Source: an uncultured Microbacterium sp. | GTDB taxonomy: Bacteria; Actinomycetota; Actinomycetes; Actinomycetales; Microbacteriaceae | DNA: 13,119 nucleotides | Direction: 5' to 3' | NCBI GenBank assembly: GCA_937988695.1 | Contig: CALKHM010000116.1 | Coordinates: 1 to 13,119, forward strand | Part shown: piece after piece, positions 12,370-13,119 of the stretch | Layout: the number at the start of each line of letters is the position of its first letter | How positions within the stretch are numbered: the first letter of the stretch is position 1 | The notes under the pieces: generated by a model | Told to the model about the DNA's origin: nothing | The model's input: only the letters and a program-made list of their open reading frames with translations | Databases searched by the model: none | Program-made: the position numbers and the translations under genes

Positions 12370-13119
12370 AGGCGATGTTCCGATCCCTCGGCCTGTTCAA
12401 CTACCGCGTATGGTTCATCGGCGCCCTGATCTCGAACATCGGCGGCTGGATGCAGTCCACCGCGCAGGACTGGGTGGTGCTCACCGAGCTCACGAACAAC
12501 GACGCCACGGCGATGGGCGTCACGATGGCGCTGCAGTTCGGCCCGCCGCTCGTGCTGGTGAGCATCACCGGCTGGGTGGCCGACCACTTCGACCGGCGCA
12601 AGCTGCTGATGTGCACGCAGACCGCCCTGGGCATGCTCGCGATCACGGTGGGCGTGCTGCTGCTCACCCACGTCATGACGCTTCCGCTGATGTGGATGTT
12701 CGCGGCGCTGTTCGGCGTCGCCAACGCGTTCGACTCCCCCGCCCGCCAGGCGTTCGTGTCCGACGTCGTCTCGCGCGAGAACGCCGCCAACGCGGTCGCG
12801 CTGAACTCGGCATCCTTCAACACCGCCCGCCTGATCGGGCCCGCGGTGGGCGGCATCATGATCGTGCTGGTGGGCACCGGCTGGATGTTCATCGTCAACG
12901 CCGCCACGTTCATCGCGATGCTGGCCGCGTTGTCGATGATGCGCCGCGACGAGCTCGAGCCGCGGGTGAAGGCGACGGATGCCACCCGCCTGGCCGACGG
13001 CTTCCGCTACGTCGCACGCCGCCGTGACCTCCTGGTGCTGTTCGTGATGGTGTTCCTGATCGGGGCGTTCGGCATGAACTTCCCGATCTTCGCGTCGACC
13101 ATGGCCCTGGAGTTCGGCA
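12366..13119 (+). CDS. MFS exporter, EntS/MFS_3-like (C-terminal half beyond window)
   Basis: An open frame from the ATG at 12366 to the right edge, 251 visible codons. It begins MKAMFRSLGLFNYRVWFIGALISNIGGWMQSTAQ-like, the usual N-terminus of the enterobactin-exporter-like MFS group. It then shows motif A GWVADHFDRRK (69-79), FDSPARQAFVSD (122-133) and NTARLIGPAVGG (152-163), all group-typical. About six membrane segments are visible before a charged central loop (around 192-221), so roughly the second half is missing. It overlaps the MarR stop codon by 4 bp and is the likely regulated target. The probable function is proton-driven efflux of a small molecule such as a drug, phenolic or siderophore; the substrate cannot be read from sequence. 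Confidence 0.9.
   Translation, partial: MKAMFRSLGLFNYRVWFIGALISNIGGWMQSTAQDWVVLTELTNNDATAMGVTMALQFGPPLVLVSITGWVADHFDRRKLLMCTQTALGMLAITVGVLLLTHVMTLPLMWMFAALFGVANAFDSPARQAFVSDVVSRENAANAVALNSASFNTARLIGPAVGGIMIVLVGTGWMFIVNAATFIAMLAALSMMRRDELEPRVKATDATRLADGFRYVARRRDLLVLFVMVFLIGAFGMNFPIFASTMALEFG

Overview
The window looks like chromosomal DNA of a high-GC actinobacterium, most likely Microbacteriaceae and probably Microbacterium or a close relative. This rests on very high GC, GC-ending codons with frequent GCATCC/GGATGC words, an F420-type luciferase-like oxidoreductase, actinobacterial TANNNT promoters, and several genes that appear to be transcribed as leaderless mRNAs. I saw no rRNA, tRNA, CRISPR array, prophage or insertion sequence. 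The genus assignment is inference; no database search was possible.

Left part (1-3790): a glycoside-use cluster. A family 3 beta-glycosidase (cut by the window edge) and an MFS permease are transcribed leftward, and a TetR-family regulator is transcribed rightward. A 24-bp palindrome in their shared intergenic region overlaps the permease promoter. The simplest reading is a substrate-inducible uptake and hydrolysis system controlled by the TetR protein.

Middle (3791-8685): genes on the minus strand. An LLM-class (F420/flavin) oxidoreductase with its own leaderless-type promoter is followed by a type B carboxylesterase, whose 3' end has been copied into a 29-bp tandem repeat. Further along come a solitary beta-class DNA methyltransferase and a lipoate-protein ligase with an N-terminal LplB-like domain. 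The last two overlap by GTGA and should be co-transcribed, ligase first. The methyltransferase gene carries an in-frame palindromic segment.

Right part (8686-13119): a DEAD-box RNA helicase with a roughly 158-nt leader and a long Gly/Arg/Ala-rich tail diverges from the ligase gene; their -10 boxes lie only 7 bp apart. A monoacylglycerol-lipase-like hydrolase follows on the minus strand. Divergent from it is a MarR regulator whose stop codon overlaps the start of an MFS exporter (cut by the right edge). Between hydrolase and MarR lie an 86-bp near-perfect palindrome and two abutting 13-bp palindromes that are likely MarR operators.

The most distinctive signals are not protein genes. They are the shared TANNNT-N6-ATG starts (three with the identical hexamer TAGGCT), the large palindrome at 11766-11851, the palindromic in-frame insert in the methyltransferase gene, and the tandem copies of the esterase stop-codon region. 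I found no clear sign of a wholly new multi-gene system.
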